Assembly (NCBI GenBank): GCA_947095535.1 | Contig: OX352774.1 | Location: forward strand, 34,550,496-34,614,495 | DNA: 64,000 bases | Source: Poecilobothrus nobilitatus | Lineage: Eukaryota > Arthropoda > Insecta > Diptera > Dolichopodidae | Reading direction: 5' to 3' | Part shown: in pieces, positions 48,926-62,450 of the stretch | Position numbering within the stretch: the stretch's first letter is position 1 | Layout of the letters: each line of letters starts with the position of its first letter | Notes under the pieces: model-generated | What the model saw: only the letters and a program-made list of their open reading frames with translations | Databases searched by the model: none | Told to the model about the DNA's origin: nothing | Made by a program: the position numbers and the translations under genes

Positions 48926-49930
48926 AAGAGAAGTGTCATAATTCTTCTATCATAGCGTGGGACTTTAGCCCACTAAATACCACCTTCATTCTCACCAAAC
49001 AATAGATTATGGGTCTTTAGTACTATTGTATTCTTTGGGCAAGGGAAGATTCTAATATGGAGTAAAAATAGGTTTAAGATTTGCAGGAATGACAGGAAAG
49101 AAGATATTGACATTCTTCTTAATCTCATGTAAATTGAAAATCTAATCGTCACACATTTTTGGTGAACACTTGAAGTAAAAGATGGCTCCACAATCGCGAA
49201 TTTGAACTACGTATTTGAACTACAAATTGGGAAAATTTTGAGTGGAGGTATCAGACTTTTAATTTCGTGAGAATAATGTTTTCAATTTTACGAGATATCT
49301 GTAAAACAGAGAAAAAGATAAGCTACTAAATGTCGAGGACCTAGTGAAGAGAGCGTTGAGGTGACATTGGGATGACATGAGAAGAAACATTGGGATTGAC
49401 ATTGGGATGACATTGGGATTGACATGAGAAGAAACTTTTACATCTATACAGGAAAGTCAAATATCTAGTTGCATCTTTTACTATACTGAAAATATGGTTA
49501 GTCCAACTTAATTTTTCATTAAGTCTCATACCCAAAATGTTTATACTGTAGTCACCGCAGTATGTTCAAAAATATCTCCGTGAAATGTTAAGGTAGGGAT
49601 CGTAGTGTTAATTTTCCACGAGGCAAAACAGCATTGGGTTTTTTGGAATTAAAATCAATTCTATTTCCTCAGTAGGAAATTTTACCTAAATCATGTTTTA
49701 GCGAGGAAGTGGAATTTTTTTTTCGTTGTCTTCATAAAGGAAAACGCAAAAATTGTTTTTCTGTTGTGTGCAAAATAATGGATTGGATTTGAAGTTATAC
49801 TTAATAAATCGTTAATGAAAATTAAGAAAAGAGTTGGGAAAAGGTTAAATGCTTGAAGAGCATCACCCATAATTTTGAATAGATCGAATGGTTGAATTCT
49901 ACTCTGATCATTTTGCTCTACAAACAATGA
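48926..49930 (-). pseudogene. CR1/Jockey-like retrotransposon relic (reverse transcriptase to 3' end)
   Basis: On the minus strand, from high to low coordinates: PTLFLIFINDLLSITSN then PIHYFAHN (the INDL block and the FADD catalytic box, here FAHN); NSKKPNAV; LTFHGDIF; GMRLNEKLSWTNHIFSIV followed by RYLTFLYRC (the LG--LD--L-W--H block); and SIYMRLRRMS near the C terminus. The 3' end at 48955-48980 reads TGGGCTAAAGTCCCACGCTA. Frameshifts and stops occur throughout and the catalytic Asp pair is lost. N-terminal parts are missing. Confidence 0.85.
49361..49436. repeat. Minisatellite of CATTGGGATGACAT / GAGAAGAAA units
   Basis: CATTGGGAT(T)GACAT recurs about four times with two GAGAAGAAAC segments, inside the retrotransposon relic. 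It is a local expansion that interrupts the reverse-transcriptase frame. Confidence 0.75.
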
Positions 49931-50910
49931 ATTTTAATTAGTGACTTAAATCATATTTCAACTCTTTTAATAATTTCCTCTTATTGAGTTTCAATCAATG
50001 TCACAATAATTGAAATAATTACAAAACCATTTGATGGCTAATTAAAGTTCTTAAAGTATAAACATTCATAAAGTATAAGTATAACATAAACATAAAGTAA
50101 AGTATAAACATTCTATAATACATTAAAAAAAAATATCTTAATATAATTGACTGACTTATTAAAAACATTTAAAATTAATTCTTACAATATACTAAGAAGT
50201 GAAGGGGGAAATTCCCATTAAACTAGAAAATTTTATTCAATACAAGATTTTTTTTTTTTTTTTAATTTTAAATAAATTAACATTAAAAATTCCATATTGA
50301 TCAATTCACTGAAAAATTAAAATGTCTACCTTGAAACAAATGAAGAATTAATATAGCTTACAGATGAAAGAGTTCTTAAACAAAAAAAAAATATGTTTTT
50401 CTTGTGGAATTTAAAATTTTTGTTTTTAAATATTTTAATATTAATTTATCAGTTAAAAATGGTCAAAAAAAAAAAAAAACTTTTTAAAGTATCAATTCAA
50501 TATGCCATCTACCTATTAATATAAAGTGCCTGTCTACTAAATTATAATAGCAAAAAAAAAAATTTTACAAAATAATTTATTGATTGTTCTCACCTTTAGG
50601 CTAAATTAAATTTTAAAGTTTTATATTCTTTTTAACAATGTCATAAATTCTAAAAAAACAAAAATGTCATCTTAAATTTTTTCATTTTTTTATGTCTAAT
50701 TTTTTTTTTTTTTTTTGTATTAATTTCAAAATAGGTAAAGGAAATCTTAACAAATATTTTAATTGGTAATTTTTTCTTTTAAATTTCTGCTTTATTATAT
50801 AATTATTTTATTAGTTTCAATAGTTTTTAACAATATTATCATTTTAAAAAATATATGACATATAACAACAAATTTTAATGTTTTTCTTTCCGTAACTGTC
50901 AAATTTTAAT
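49931..50910. other. AT-rich DNA, nothing recognised
   Basis: No feature beyond homopolymer runs. Confidence 0.5.
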
Positions 50911-51230
50911 AAGTTACCTTATATAAAAAATTCTTTTGTTTTTGTTTTTATTCCTAATCTTTATAGTGCAAACATTTATAGTGCAAAGATGTCTTTGATA
51001 TTCTTGAAACGTATCTTTAGGGTATAGATATAAAGTGACAATCTATTGACTCAGCGCCTACATCTATTAAAGTTACCTTATATAAAAGATTTTTTTGTTT
51101 TTGTCTTTAAATCTTTTCTTGTGTTCTAACGAACACTTAGAGCGGATCTGCCTTAGATAATCTTAAACGTATATTAAAGGTAGATATAGTGATAATTTTA
51201 AAAAAAAATATAAAATGACAATCTATTGAC
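50911..51230. repeat. Diverged 159-bp tandem duplication
   Basis: AAGTTACCTTATATAAAA begins each unit (50911 and 51070). Both contain TTTTTGTTTTTGT, an AAACGTAT segment and ATGACAATCTATTGAC near the end (first copy GTGACAATCTATTGAC). Divergence is substantial and includes an A-rich insertion in unit 2. Confidence 0.7.
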
Positions 51231-54200
51231 CTAGTTAGACCAAGTTATATTAATTTTGATATCCCTAATATACATTTTGAATTACTTTAAACTTTAGAGG
51301 ATCAACAGTTATAATGAAGCTGTACTATAACATCCAGATAAAGTAATGTTATATGAATGTTAAAACTACAATTTTTGAAAACAAATATAACTATATACAT
51401 TTGATATAAGGAAACCCCTGAAAAATAAATATTACTGAATGTTTGAGTAAAGAAAAATTGTAAATAATTTTATCAATTTTTCAATTAGATTTTCAAGATT
51501 AACAGAAAAGAAAGTATCTGAAAGAACGATCACTAAATATTTTCACAAAACATTCTAGCATTAACAAAATGTTAAAGGCAAATGTATCAACAATTCCATA
51601 TTCATTAATATGCAATGTGATGGCATAAGATCTTAAACCAATTATGTATGAATTTCAACAAAGCTACCATAATTATATTTATGTTACAAATGCTAAAAGA
51701 TATTTAATACCGTTACGTAATAGCTATATATATAAAATATTAGTATCAGTCAAAGACATATTCTAAGATTTAATTTTTTAGTATATGTATATAATATGTA
51801 TATAATTCATAATTTATATGTTTAACATAATATGTATATATAAACATATACCTACTAATCAAAATCAGTTTTTTTTTTTTTTTTTAATTTTTTTTTTTTT
51901 TTTTATCTAAAAGTATCAATTACATTTGTAAATAGCCTTCAAATTAATATTCATTAGTTGAAAATTTCATTAATAAATTATTTTATTAATACTCAATTCA
52001 ACTCTAAGATAGGAAATTTTAATTTTATTTGGTAGCTTATTTAAATTGTTTTTTTTTTTTACAACATTACCTAAGCTATTTATATACGATTTAATTGACT
52101 TTATTAGAACTGATGGATTCATTTGAACGTACATATATATATATTCGATTAAATATTAACTACCGCACACTATCAATTTTTTATTTAAAAATGCATCAAA
52201 TCAGTCAAAATATATATATGTGCAATATAATTATATAGTGTGTATGTAAACTTTATTTTTTTTTTGTATTTTGTGTGTGTATACGTATGTATATGCAATG
52301 AAATGAACATGCACTGATAGTTAAAGTCGATGGAATTTGAATTGCATTAATTCGAATGACCAACATAACTACCTTCAAATGCATTAAAGTAGTTACATTC
52401 ATTTAAGTATATTATATTATTTATACACATATATACATATATATATATGCAAACATATACTTAAGCTTAATAATAATTTGCAAAAATATAAAAGAAAAAA
52501 CAAAAAAAATCAAAAAGTGATCTGCACATTTTTTAACAAATCATTGTGGTTTTTCTATTAATCGAAATACAAAAAAAAAAACAAAAAAAAAATTTAATCG
52601 ATATTTTCTGATGAATCGTTTTGAATCCATTCGAAACTATACATTTATACATTTAAGCGCATGTTATTTTCAATCATTGATTGTTATTATGATACTGTTG
52701 TTCTTTTTAAAATTACTTTTTGTTTTTTATTTAATAAATTATGAATAGTTAATTTTAGTGTGTAAAAAAAAAAAAAATAAATAAATAAAATACGAAAAAA
52801 AAAAATTTACAAAGTTAAGTGAATTCGAGGAATTTTATTTGTTAAGTAATCGAAGGTCATAGATAATTGATTTAATTCTTATTTTTTTTTTTGTTACTGT
52901 ACTATACTTCTTTTTTGTTTTTTTTGTTATTCTAATTCTTATTATTGTATTAAATTTCATGAGAAAATTTATTTCATTTTTCTATTGCACATAATATAAT
53001 ATGAAAATAAATTTAAAAGTACCTATACTTAAGATGAGTTGAATAAAAAAAAAAATTATATAAAATAAAATCTTGTTTGATCTGATATAATTGGACATCT
53101 TTTAAATGAGATTTTGCATTTTTTTTTTTAAAAATATAAAATTCAAATGTATTTATATGAAATATATATATATATATATATAATTAAGTAATTTATTAAT
53201 TATAAAAGATGTTTTTCAGAGGTTGCCATAAGTATTTAATTACATTTTTTATTACATTTTTTTGAAAACAACTATGGCTAAAAAAAAATTTAAATTATGA
53301 CATTTCCAATTTACACTGTCTTTTATACAGAAAAAATCGAAACAAGCAAAACATTTAATAATAGTGAAATAGGAGAATTGCTATTTTATTTTACATTGAT
53401 TTTAAAACTCATATATAGTATCTTCATTACTTTTAAAAATTAACTCCTTTATTTTAAAACCAATCAGTAATAATTTTTCCCAATTCTCTTTCAGGATTCC
53501 TGTATTTACTAATTTCACCAACTTTAAAATTTTCAACCTATGCCTTTAAGTTTGAATCAATACTAATTTAGATTTGACCATAAAAAAAAAGTTTTAATCC
53601 TTAATTAGGTTTTTGGACACATTCGACACATTGGTAAATCTTTGTTATATATATTCTATACCTACTATATATAAAATTCAAATAAAACAAGATGAAATAA
53701 AAAAAAAAAAAATTGGAATAATTGTTGGTAGTCATAAATTGTTTTCTACTATAATTTCCCTATAGAATCGCTCTTATTTACAACCAAATGAATGAATGCA
53801 TAAGAGCGAATGATAAATGAATAAAATGAATCAAGTTATATTTACAACAGTCCATTTTCTTATATTTCACAACTATCACAATTGTTTCCTACATTTTCCT
53901 ACCTATTATTCTTTAAATTTTTTCTTGAATTAACAACTCTTAATAATATTCCAATTTTATGCTCTAAAAGGAATCCCCAGACAAAAGGAAAGTAGACATA
54001 CTTACGTAAAAACATATGAAAAGGAACGAATCGAGAAGGAAATCAAAACAGAAGACAAAAAATGGGCACCAGGAAAAAGGTATTAAAATTTCCCAAAAAA
54101 AAAAGAATCCTATTTCTGCAAGCCCTTGGTTTCGAAAGGAAGTATAGCAAAGAAAAACATAAACTCCCTAAGAATGACGCGAATTTTTTATTTCGTAATT

Positions 54201-55929
54201 TAGCTTTAAAATTTTGTTTTTAGAATTAATTGTACGGTTCTTAGAGAATCACTCAAATCAATATTATTCAATAAATCAAATATACATTTAACAAAATCAT
54301 TTACATTTAATGTAGCCTCTGTCTTTTGAATTCATTAAATAAAATACAAATTCTCTAAACTAAAATGTAATTTTAAACTAAACAAAAAAAAAAAAATACA
54401 AAATCCCGGAATTAAATTTTCCGCAAAAGTAAACTAATAAATCATTATGTTAAATACGATAATGTTACAACAACATTTCTAGAAAATTCTCAGAACAGTA
54501 TTTTAAATATAATAATTCTTCATCTTTCAAAATTAAAATAAAATTTACATTAATTGCACATAAATAACACCATTAAATGTTTAATGAATTGGAAAAAAAA
54601 AAAAAAAACAAGAAAAAAAAAAACATTAAAATAAAATCATCTTTTAAATTCTTGAATTACAAATTAATTAAAATAAATTTCAAATAATTAATGAATTCTA
54701 TTTCATTTTTTTTTTTTTTTTTTATTATTTTCGTAGCATAATTAAAAACAACTGTATTTTACTATATTTCAGGTGTTTAATATTAAAAAGAAAAAAAAAA
54801 TAATAATTAAAATTGTATTTTTAACTTAATAAATTATATGAAAATATATACACATAAATAAAAACAAAAAAAAAACCAATACAAAGAAAAATATATAAAA
54901 ACAAGACTTAAAGAAAACCTACCTGTCATTAACACTTCATAAGTAATGCAAAACATTTTTTTTTTTTCTTTTTTTTTCTTTACTCAAAATAAATGAAAAA
55001 AAAATTTATTACAATAAATAAAAATAAAAAAACAATTTTCCAGATTTTCCGCACTATGACAACAAATATTTCAGTTGTTTTTTCATTATTATTATTTTTA
55101 TAATTCAATAATGAAAAAAAAAAAATAAAAAAAAATCGAAACGCATTCAATTTGAACTGAACTCTTTAAAAACAAAACAAAAAAAAAAAAAAAAACTAAT
55201 CTCTTAGACACATGTTGATTCAAATAAAGTAGCAACATATTGTTAAAGTATCCAATAATAATTATTTGTTTAAATATTTAAATAAAACCGGTTGTTCTTT
55301 TATTGAGTATTAGCGTATCAGTCAACACTTTTTATTATAGTATAGATGTCGCGTTTTTTTTTTCGTTTTTTCATTTTTTATTTCATTAAACATTAGATAC
55401 CTATAAAAAACAAAAAAGAGAAAAAAAAATTAAAAATGTCATTGAATCTGAAATGTTCATTGAATTCCGTAACTAGAAACAAAAAAACAAAAAGCAAAAA
55501 AAAATTAACTAACAAAACTTGTCTTTTATTTACTTCTTTTTTTTTTTATAATAATTGATGAAGTTAATCTATCAATGAATATACAGTTTTATCGTGTTTG
55601 TTTTTTAATCTACTACATTTTATTTATTTATTTATTTTTGTACCGATTTAGTATCAACATTGATTGTTTTATTTTATAAACCCTTTCGATTGTAAGACAT
55701 TTGAATCAGTTAATTTATATTTTTAATTTAATATAACTGTATTATTTTATTAGGATATATAACTTGATCGGAATACCGGACCGGACTTGAACAATCTCTT
55801 TAATTGAAATGCCGACTTAAAAACTACTATGGCATTATTAGATTTTATTGTTTACCATTGTCACATTTTTTTTATGTTTTATATTTTTATTAAAGAATAG
55901 ATTAGTTTCAACAGATGTATGACATTTCC
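51231..55929. other. AT-rich DNA with microsatellites, no gene recognised
   Basis: It contains (TA)n at 53162-53182 and TATATACATA-type runs near 52130-52150 and 52425-52455. At about 53960-54060 a plus-strand stretch (RQKESRHTYVKTYEKER) looks protein-like and may be a retrotransposon scrap, but it cannot be assigned. Confidence 0.45.
53162..53182. repeat. (TA)n microsatellite
   Basis: Uninterrupted alternating AT. Confidence 0.85.
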
Positions 55930-55994
55930 ATTTCAGGCGTGGCTGTAAATGTCATAAGGGAGGAATTATAACGCACTAGGTAACCGAGACCCCA
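55930..55994 (-). mobile_element. SINE fragment with internal deletion
   Basis: Keeps the SINE body (CAGGCGTGGCTGTAAATGTC on the plus strand) and the extreme head (ACCGAGACCCC), but the B box and anticodon part are deleted. Confidence 0.65.
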
Positions 55995-57960
55995 TGACAC
56001 AATAATGTGTAGCAAAATCTATTTGTTAACTTTTGTGAATAGAACCAAATTCTGTAGTGCAATGTCCTTTTAAAAGATCAAGTGTATTTGAATGTCATAT
56101 GTAAATTTTGAAATAAATAAAGAGTATTGGATTTGACCCATTTATTAGTTTTATAGTGACACATATCCGGTTATAGTTTCAAAATTATTATACATATAAC
56201 TAAGATACATTAAATAACCGGTGAAGAATGCATCGAATTTTGATCTTGTAATTCTCTTACGACACAATGTGTTAAGATAAAACACGTTAACAAAATAAAT
56301 TTTTCGCTAAAGACAGTTAGCCTACTTTGCCCTAAAGAGTATGTAACTACTAAGAATTTGTTTCGGACTTTTCAGAGTAGATGGCAACACTTCGAAAAAA
56401 AGTCAGAAAAAAATTTAACAAAATGAATTTAAAAAACTTAAAATTTCTTTATAAAATCAAAAATTAATGTATAAAAGTTATTTTGTTCAATTTCAAGTCA
56501 AGATGGAGCGGCCAATATGGCAATTAAAAATTATATTCTAAAAATTTTATTTTATCCATTTATTTGATTGTACTAGAACAAAACAAAATTACTCTTACAC
56601 TACCTTTAACTACCCTTAACTAAAATAGTCATTACTTATCAATGATACAATATGGCTTTATACGTTAGCATAAAATTTCATATAATTATAACTATAATAG
56701 TCAAAATAATTACTCGTTGACATTTAAGAAACTTTTCTCAAGTCATTATAAAACAAGAGAGAAGGTACAAATCATATAATAATCATTAATAATTTGACAT
56801 TTATCAAATGATGTGTTATGATTATTACATTACAGTTAAGGTTGTCAAATATTCATATGATAGCTAATTATTATTATAGTTATGGGTACACTTGAAGAAT
56901 TTTAAAAAAACAGCAACACTAATTTACTACATATATAATTCAACAAAATTAATTGGTAATAAATGTAAAATTAATACAAATTCACATTTGATTTATGAAA
57001 TTTATATTAAAATTTAAAATATTACAATAAAATTCAAATTTTCTTAACATCTGGCCGCAATTGAAGTATCTTACAAATAAATCGTTATTGATATATTATG
57101 TATGATACATTACATACATTCTACTCAAACGGTCTTTTATTTTTATCTAACAATATACCTACTTACTTATATATACATATAATGCAAACTTTAATATTAT
57201 TTGTTTGTGCTGGCTGAATATCGATGTAATATACACTCATTAAAGAATAATCAAATTAAAATCGATTTCTGTAATTTTTTTTTTATCTCAATAATAAAGT
57301 ATATCATATCAGTACGAAATTTTAAAAGTATAAACTATACCATTTAATTTTTTTAAGAATTAGTGTTTGCATCTATACTTACGTTATATATTTAAACTAG
57401 ATAAACCTGGCGATAGAAATAATTTTGGTTAATAATTCTGGCATCTTAGTAATCTAGAAATATATTGGTTTTTTGTCGCTTAACTTTTAAATAAAATAAA
57501 AAAAAATGTCTTTCTGTTCTAATATATAGTTTTTATTTATCTTAAAAACGTTTTTTGAGAGCTATGTTTGCTTCATCCGTAAGAATACTTATCTTTTGGC
57601 AATAAGAATAAAAATAAATTTAAATAAACGTAAAAACGTAAATAACAACACTAAGAAAACTAAAGAAAATTTTGTAGTGGGGGTTTTGTTCCGTTCCTTC
57701 AAAAATAATCTTTTTTTCATAAAAGTGTCTAAATTCGTATAAAATTTACTATTTTTTAAGTAAAATGTCAAAATTGAATACTTTTGTATGCGGGATTTTT
57801 AAAATTAATTATTTTTCTTATGGAAATGTAAAAATTTAATTTTTTTTTTAATGCAATTGATGTGTGGGAATGAAACTGTAAGTAAGTATTAATAGTTGGA
57901 TTCAAAATTAGGGTAATTCCCTTTTTCGGAATATTCATATCCATATTATGTATTTCTATG
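55995..57960. other. AT-rich DNA, nothing recognised
   Basis: No gene recognised; the 60-codon frame at 57589-57771 is unremarkable. Confidence 0.5.
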
Positions 57961-58047
57961 CGAGATTTTAAAATTTCGAGATTTTGATGTTCGGAATTTC
58001 GTAGTTTTAGAATTTTAATTTTTGGGATTTTGATTTTCGGGATTATG
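57961..58047. repeat. Degenerate TTCGGGATTTTGA repeats
   Basis: Five or so imperfect units of the form TTTCGGGATTTTGAT (also TTCGAGATTTTGATG and TTTGGGATTTTGATT) in direct order. Confidence 0.6.
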
Positions 58048-58415
58048 TAACAAGTTTTTTTGTTACAATCAAAGTGTTTTTTTTTTTTTTTTTTGAATTT
58101 CCTTCAAATCCAAAATAAGATTTTTCTTAAGATTTGAGTCGGTAAATTGAAAAATATTCACAATAATAATATTTATATCTACTAACTCCAAAAATTACCA
58201 TGGTTTTCAAATGCTTACAGCCCGATTTCAGAAATAAGTAATTTATACAAAAAAAAAAAATTGCAAGACTTCAGATGTGAATATTGCAGACCTGAATCAG
58301 ATTTAGTACTTAAAAAAAAATATTATTAACTGCAAAGTTCACAAGATTATATATTATTACTAAACCATCACCTATTAAATTTCATTATAGGTTAAATATT
58401 ATTATTAGTTTCAAC

Positions 58416-58725
58416 CAGAGCTGCAAACCGTACCCGAACCCGAACCCGAACCCAAAATATTCCATTCCAAATAGAAAGAAGTAAACACAATTTGTTTTTT
58501 TCATGTTTCTTCAAGAATTTTTTTCTCTATTTCTAATTTCTATGCCTACTATGCACTTGCAAATAAAATAAAGCAAAAAATAATACATAAGTAAAATTAA
58601 TAGATTTTGATTTGCAATTAATAATGCTGCACTTGTTATGTTGATTAAAAAAATTTGAACCCGAACCCGGATCTAACCCACTAAAATTTTCCAGTTCGAA
58701 CCCGAACCCGAACCTGAAGCTCCTG
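58416..58725. mobile_element. 310-bp hAT-type MITE carrying GAACCC repeats
   Basis: The left end CAGAGCTGCAAACC and the reverse complement of the right end, CAGGAGCTTCAGGTT, are alignable with one gap. The 8-bp flanks GTTTCAAC (58408-58415) and GTTTAAAC (58726-58733) agree at 7 of 8, as for a hAT target-site duplication. Direct CCCGAA/GAACCC arrays lie just inside the left end (3 units), at about 58655 (2 units) and inside the right end (3 units). No coding frame. Confidence 0.7.
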
Positions 58726-60659
58726 GTTTAAACCTTAATGATATATATTTACATATTTGTAATCTGACCGCAAGAGGGATTTGTTAATATTTTCTTCTCA
58801 ATTAAAAAATGTTTGCGAAATGTGGAGAATTTGAATTAGATACTTCCTCATTTAATACACCATGTGCTTAATCATTTAGAAAACGATACTCCTGATTACA
58901 GGAACATTCAACAACCACATATCTATTGAAATTGCATACTATTGGGCGAATTTAAAAAAACAACCATTTCATAACAATTTTTACTATTTTCAATTCTTTT
59001 TAAGAGCAAGTAACAGAAGTATTTTTAAATAATGTTGACAAATACTGTATGTATATAAAGTAACTGTAATTAAAACTATTAAAAGATTTATATTTAATAA
59101 GATTAAATAATTTTATTAAAAAAAAAAAATAAACTAAACTTTTAACTAAATTGTAAGTGGAGTTTAAAATGAAATATTATAATATTACAAAAAAAAAAAA
59201 TTATATAAAATAAACCCATAATTAAATTAGATGTAATTAAGAGTATATAAACCAATGTAAAATTAGATGCCACAATAGAATGTAACGGAATAAGTCATTG
59301 ATAAAAATCCAAAATAATTATATTATAAAAAAAACAATATTTTGGACCGTTAATCTTTATCTTCACTGCTATCTAAAAAAATATTTTTAATAATATGTTC
59401 AGTGTTACCATATATAATTAATATGCTTGAAAATTTTAATTTTATTTTTAAAAACAATTTATTTTGAGTTTTAAAATTCTCAAAAATATAAAAAAAATTA
59501 TTCATAATTTCAATAAGTATAGTTAGTAAAAGAAGAAAATGAAAAACAAAAAACAATCTGAATATTTAGGAAAATAAATGTAGGAAAATTGGCGCTAAAT
59601 TCGCTTATTTATTGCTTTACAGTAAAATAAGCGTTACACATTGCGATAAAAAAAAATTCTATAACATTATTATTGTTTATTTCAAAGTGAAATTTGTTTT
59701 TGTTTCGTTTTTATTAGTTTGTTTTTTCTTTAAACAGTTTTCAAACTACTTAAATTAAATTATTTTATAGCTTTTTTTGTCATATTTCTCACTAAAGTTT
59801 TACCTAATAACTGTAATTATATGGTTAACAACTTTGCAACATTTTTACATTATTTTAATCGATTTTCAAATAAATTATTCAATTTTTTTTTTTTTATTTA
59901 AGTTGTATTTTAGAGAACATGTTAGTTCTATGACCCATTACTTTAACGGTAAATTTACAAATAAATTAATAAAAAAAAAAAAAAGAAATAAGAATTTTAA
60001 ATGTAATTTGATACGAAGGATACCGATACTAGAAAAAAATCAAAAACCAAAATGTTGATGCAATTCAATTTAATTTGGGGTTATCTATATTTATTTTTTA
60101 CTAAAGATACGGCGAAATAAAATCTTCAAATATATATTCTAAAAAAATCTTTTTTTATATTTTATAATATAATTCAGTTAATGAACTTTGTGAAAAAAGA
60201 TATGATATATTTTATAGATAGATATCAATTCAATGAAGATAAATTATAAGCTAAAAGTGTTTTACAAAATTTGGCAACGAGATAATAGAAACGAAAACTC
60301 TTAAGAAAACATTTTGTGGCATCCAACGGTACTATACTTAAATTAAAAAAGCCTTACTTATGCTTTATTACTGTTATACTTAATTCTTGAAGTCATAACA
60401 TCAACAATCTTGGATATTACAAAACGAAAAACATTTAACACTCGTATGAGCTTTAATAGTGATTTATTTTAGTTTTAATCAGATATAATGCAACTTTTAG
60501 TCGATTCCGATTTTTTGTTTTTTTAAATTTAGAATTAAAACTGAATCGAAACCGTTTAAAAATGTATCAAAAAATGAGAAAGTTACACCTGTTTCAAAAT
60601 TGAAATACACAAATTTTTGCATACTGCCCACGACCCAGACAAGTGTTAAAGTAAAGTAC
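58726..60659. other. AT-rich DNA, nothing recognised
   Basis: Frames at 59350-59556 (minus) and 59777-60058 (plus) are Lys/Phe/Ile-rich and have no motifs. Confidence 0.5.
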
Positions 60660-60995
60660 AATAATTTTTTTTTTTTGTTTTTTACGGAGGGTTGGTGGGA
60701 AACGCGAAAGTCACCAAGAGGAACTGCACGTACTTCCTCAGGGTAGTGTTGGACTCTAACCAACCAAACCCACCCCCGTTTTAAAACCGAACTGTAGGAT
60801 GGAACCTTTAATATAAATGTACATAATTGGGGATAATTGGTGAAATTGGAATTAGGAAATTTGGATTATGGGGGATAGGTAGGAAAATTGGTAGGTGGGA
60901 TATTTTGAAGAAAGATGTTAATGTTCTTCTTAAACTTAAGTAAATCGTACACATATGAATTACCAACTGTGGTAAAAATGATAAGCGAAATGATT
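60660..60995 (-). pseudogene. 3' fragment of the CR1/Jockey-like family
   Basis: On the minus strand it has TIYLSLRRTLTSFFKISHLP, matching the RFSIYMRLRRMSISSFLSF segment of the 48926-49930 relic (shared nucleotide core ACATTCTTCTTAA / GTTCTTCTTAAAC). The intervening 60825-60900 is a GGATAATTGG-type G/A-rich stretch. The 60665-60770 part, unusually GC-rich for the window (CGCGAAAGTCACCAAGAGGA), would be its 3' end or a neighbouring insert. Confidence 0.5.
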
Positions 60996-62225
60996 TTTTT
61001 ATTAATAATATAAAGAGTATATTTATCAAATATTTATCAGATATTTATCAAAAAATGTAATGAGGTTTTTAAATTCCAAATTGCCCTCTTGTAATAATTT
61101 TATGATTACATCTTATAACATTATCATAAAATATTTAAATATATCTACTGTATATAATACATTTTTTTGTATGTTATTTTTGTATGTAAAATATAAAAAC
61201 AAATTAACTAAAATAAGGAGAAAAATTAAATTTAAAGAGATATATCGGGCTAACAGTTACGAAATAAAATGGAAAAAATAAAGAAAAAAAAACAACAAAA
61301 TATATTAAACTTAGAGGGGCAGACCACAGTGTAATACAATACACAAGCATATTAGATTAGGGTTCATTCAAAAAAAATTTTTTTTCTTCTAAAATTGAAA
61401 TCAAAATTTTATTTTGTTTTTCTCTTTGCTTCTCTCGCCTTCTCTTTAATTCTCTTTTTTATTTAACATTATTGTCTCTTTATTTTTTTCTTTTCCTATT
61501 TGATTGTAATTTGAGTGTTATGAACTACTTAAAATTTATTCATATAATAATTAAGTTTTTTTTTTTTTTTTTTCGATTTTTCTTTTTTTAATAAAAATCG
61601 ATTTTTGATATTTTTCATTTCGTTTTTATTTTGTTTTGTTTTTTTTTTTTCGTTGTTTTACTTTATTATGAAAATCTCAATATTTGAATCAAAAACTAGT
61701 TGCAATGGTGGGTTTTGACAATATCTTTTTTTCATTTTATGTTGTTTAAGAGTTGAAACAAAAAACAAAAAAAAAACATTCTAAAGATATTTTAATGGTT
61801 CGTTTAAAAACATGTAACACAAAAAAAAATTATAAATCGATTGTTAATTTTAACATAATTTTATTTTGTTTTTTTTTTTTCATTTTTAACTCTTTATGGG
61901 TTGAATTTAAAAAAATGTAAAAGAATAAATAAAAGTTAAATTAATCTTTGTAATAGAAAAAGCAGGCACCCTCAAATTTATAAAAACCTAATAAAATAAG
62001 GTACCTATGTACAGGTGAAATTAATATACATATATATTATAAATAATATATAAAATTTATGAAATAGAAGCTTGAACAGCAATTAGAAAACTTCATGATC
62101 AAGAATTTAGAATACTGCCAAAAATTAAAATTTAGATATATACATATGTAGAAAGGAGAGTTGACTATTCCAGAACTTTGTTCACAATATTCTTATCAAT
62201 TTAAGAACAATTTTTATAATTCTCT
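60996..62225. other. AT-rich DNA, nothing recognised
   Basis: A 73-codon frame at 61060-61281 (plus) is Lys/Ile-rich without motifs. The patch TTTGCTTCTCTCGCCTTCTC (61426-61445) is a pyrimidine tract. Confidence 0.5.
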
Positions 62226-62450
62226 TAACTTCTCTTGTCCAAAAACAATACTTTAGAACTGAAGGTGGTAAAAGCTATTGTTTGGTGGTTAGAACATAAA
62301 AATTATTATTGAAAACTCATAAAAGAGAGATTGTGGTTAGCAGCCTCAAATCGATGTTTAGGTAATAAAAATTATTATTGAAAACTCTTAAAAGAGAGAT
62401 TATGGTAAGTGGGCTAAAATCTCACATACTTCTAATGTTCTATAATATCT
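62226..62450 (+). pseudogene. 3' end of the CR1/Jockey-like family, opposite orientation, with a 69-bp direct repeat
   Basis: The reverse complement of 62230-62290 (CACCAAACAATAG, ACCACCTTC, AAGTATTGTTTTTGG) aligns with 48985-49045. GTGGGCTAAAATCTCACATA aligns with the complementary 3' end at about 48955-48975. Inside, ATAAAAATTATTATTGAAAA begins a 69-bp unit present twice (62296 and 62365). Confidence 0.65.

Noticed and set aside
56380..56935. Pair of CAACACT motifs that might bound another hAT-like element
   Set aside because: Both motifs point the same way and the surrounding bases do not match as inverted ends.
58436..58456. Telomeric repeat
   Set aside because: Only three GAACCC units are present, inside an element with inverted ends and flanking duplications.
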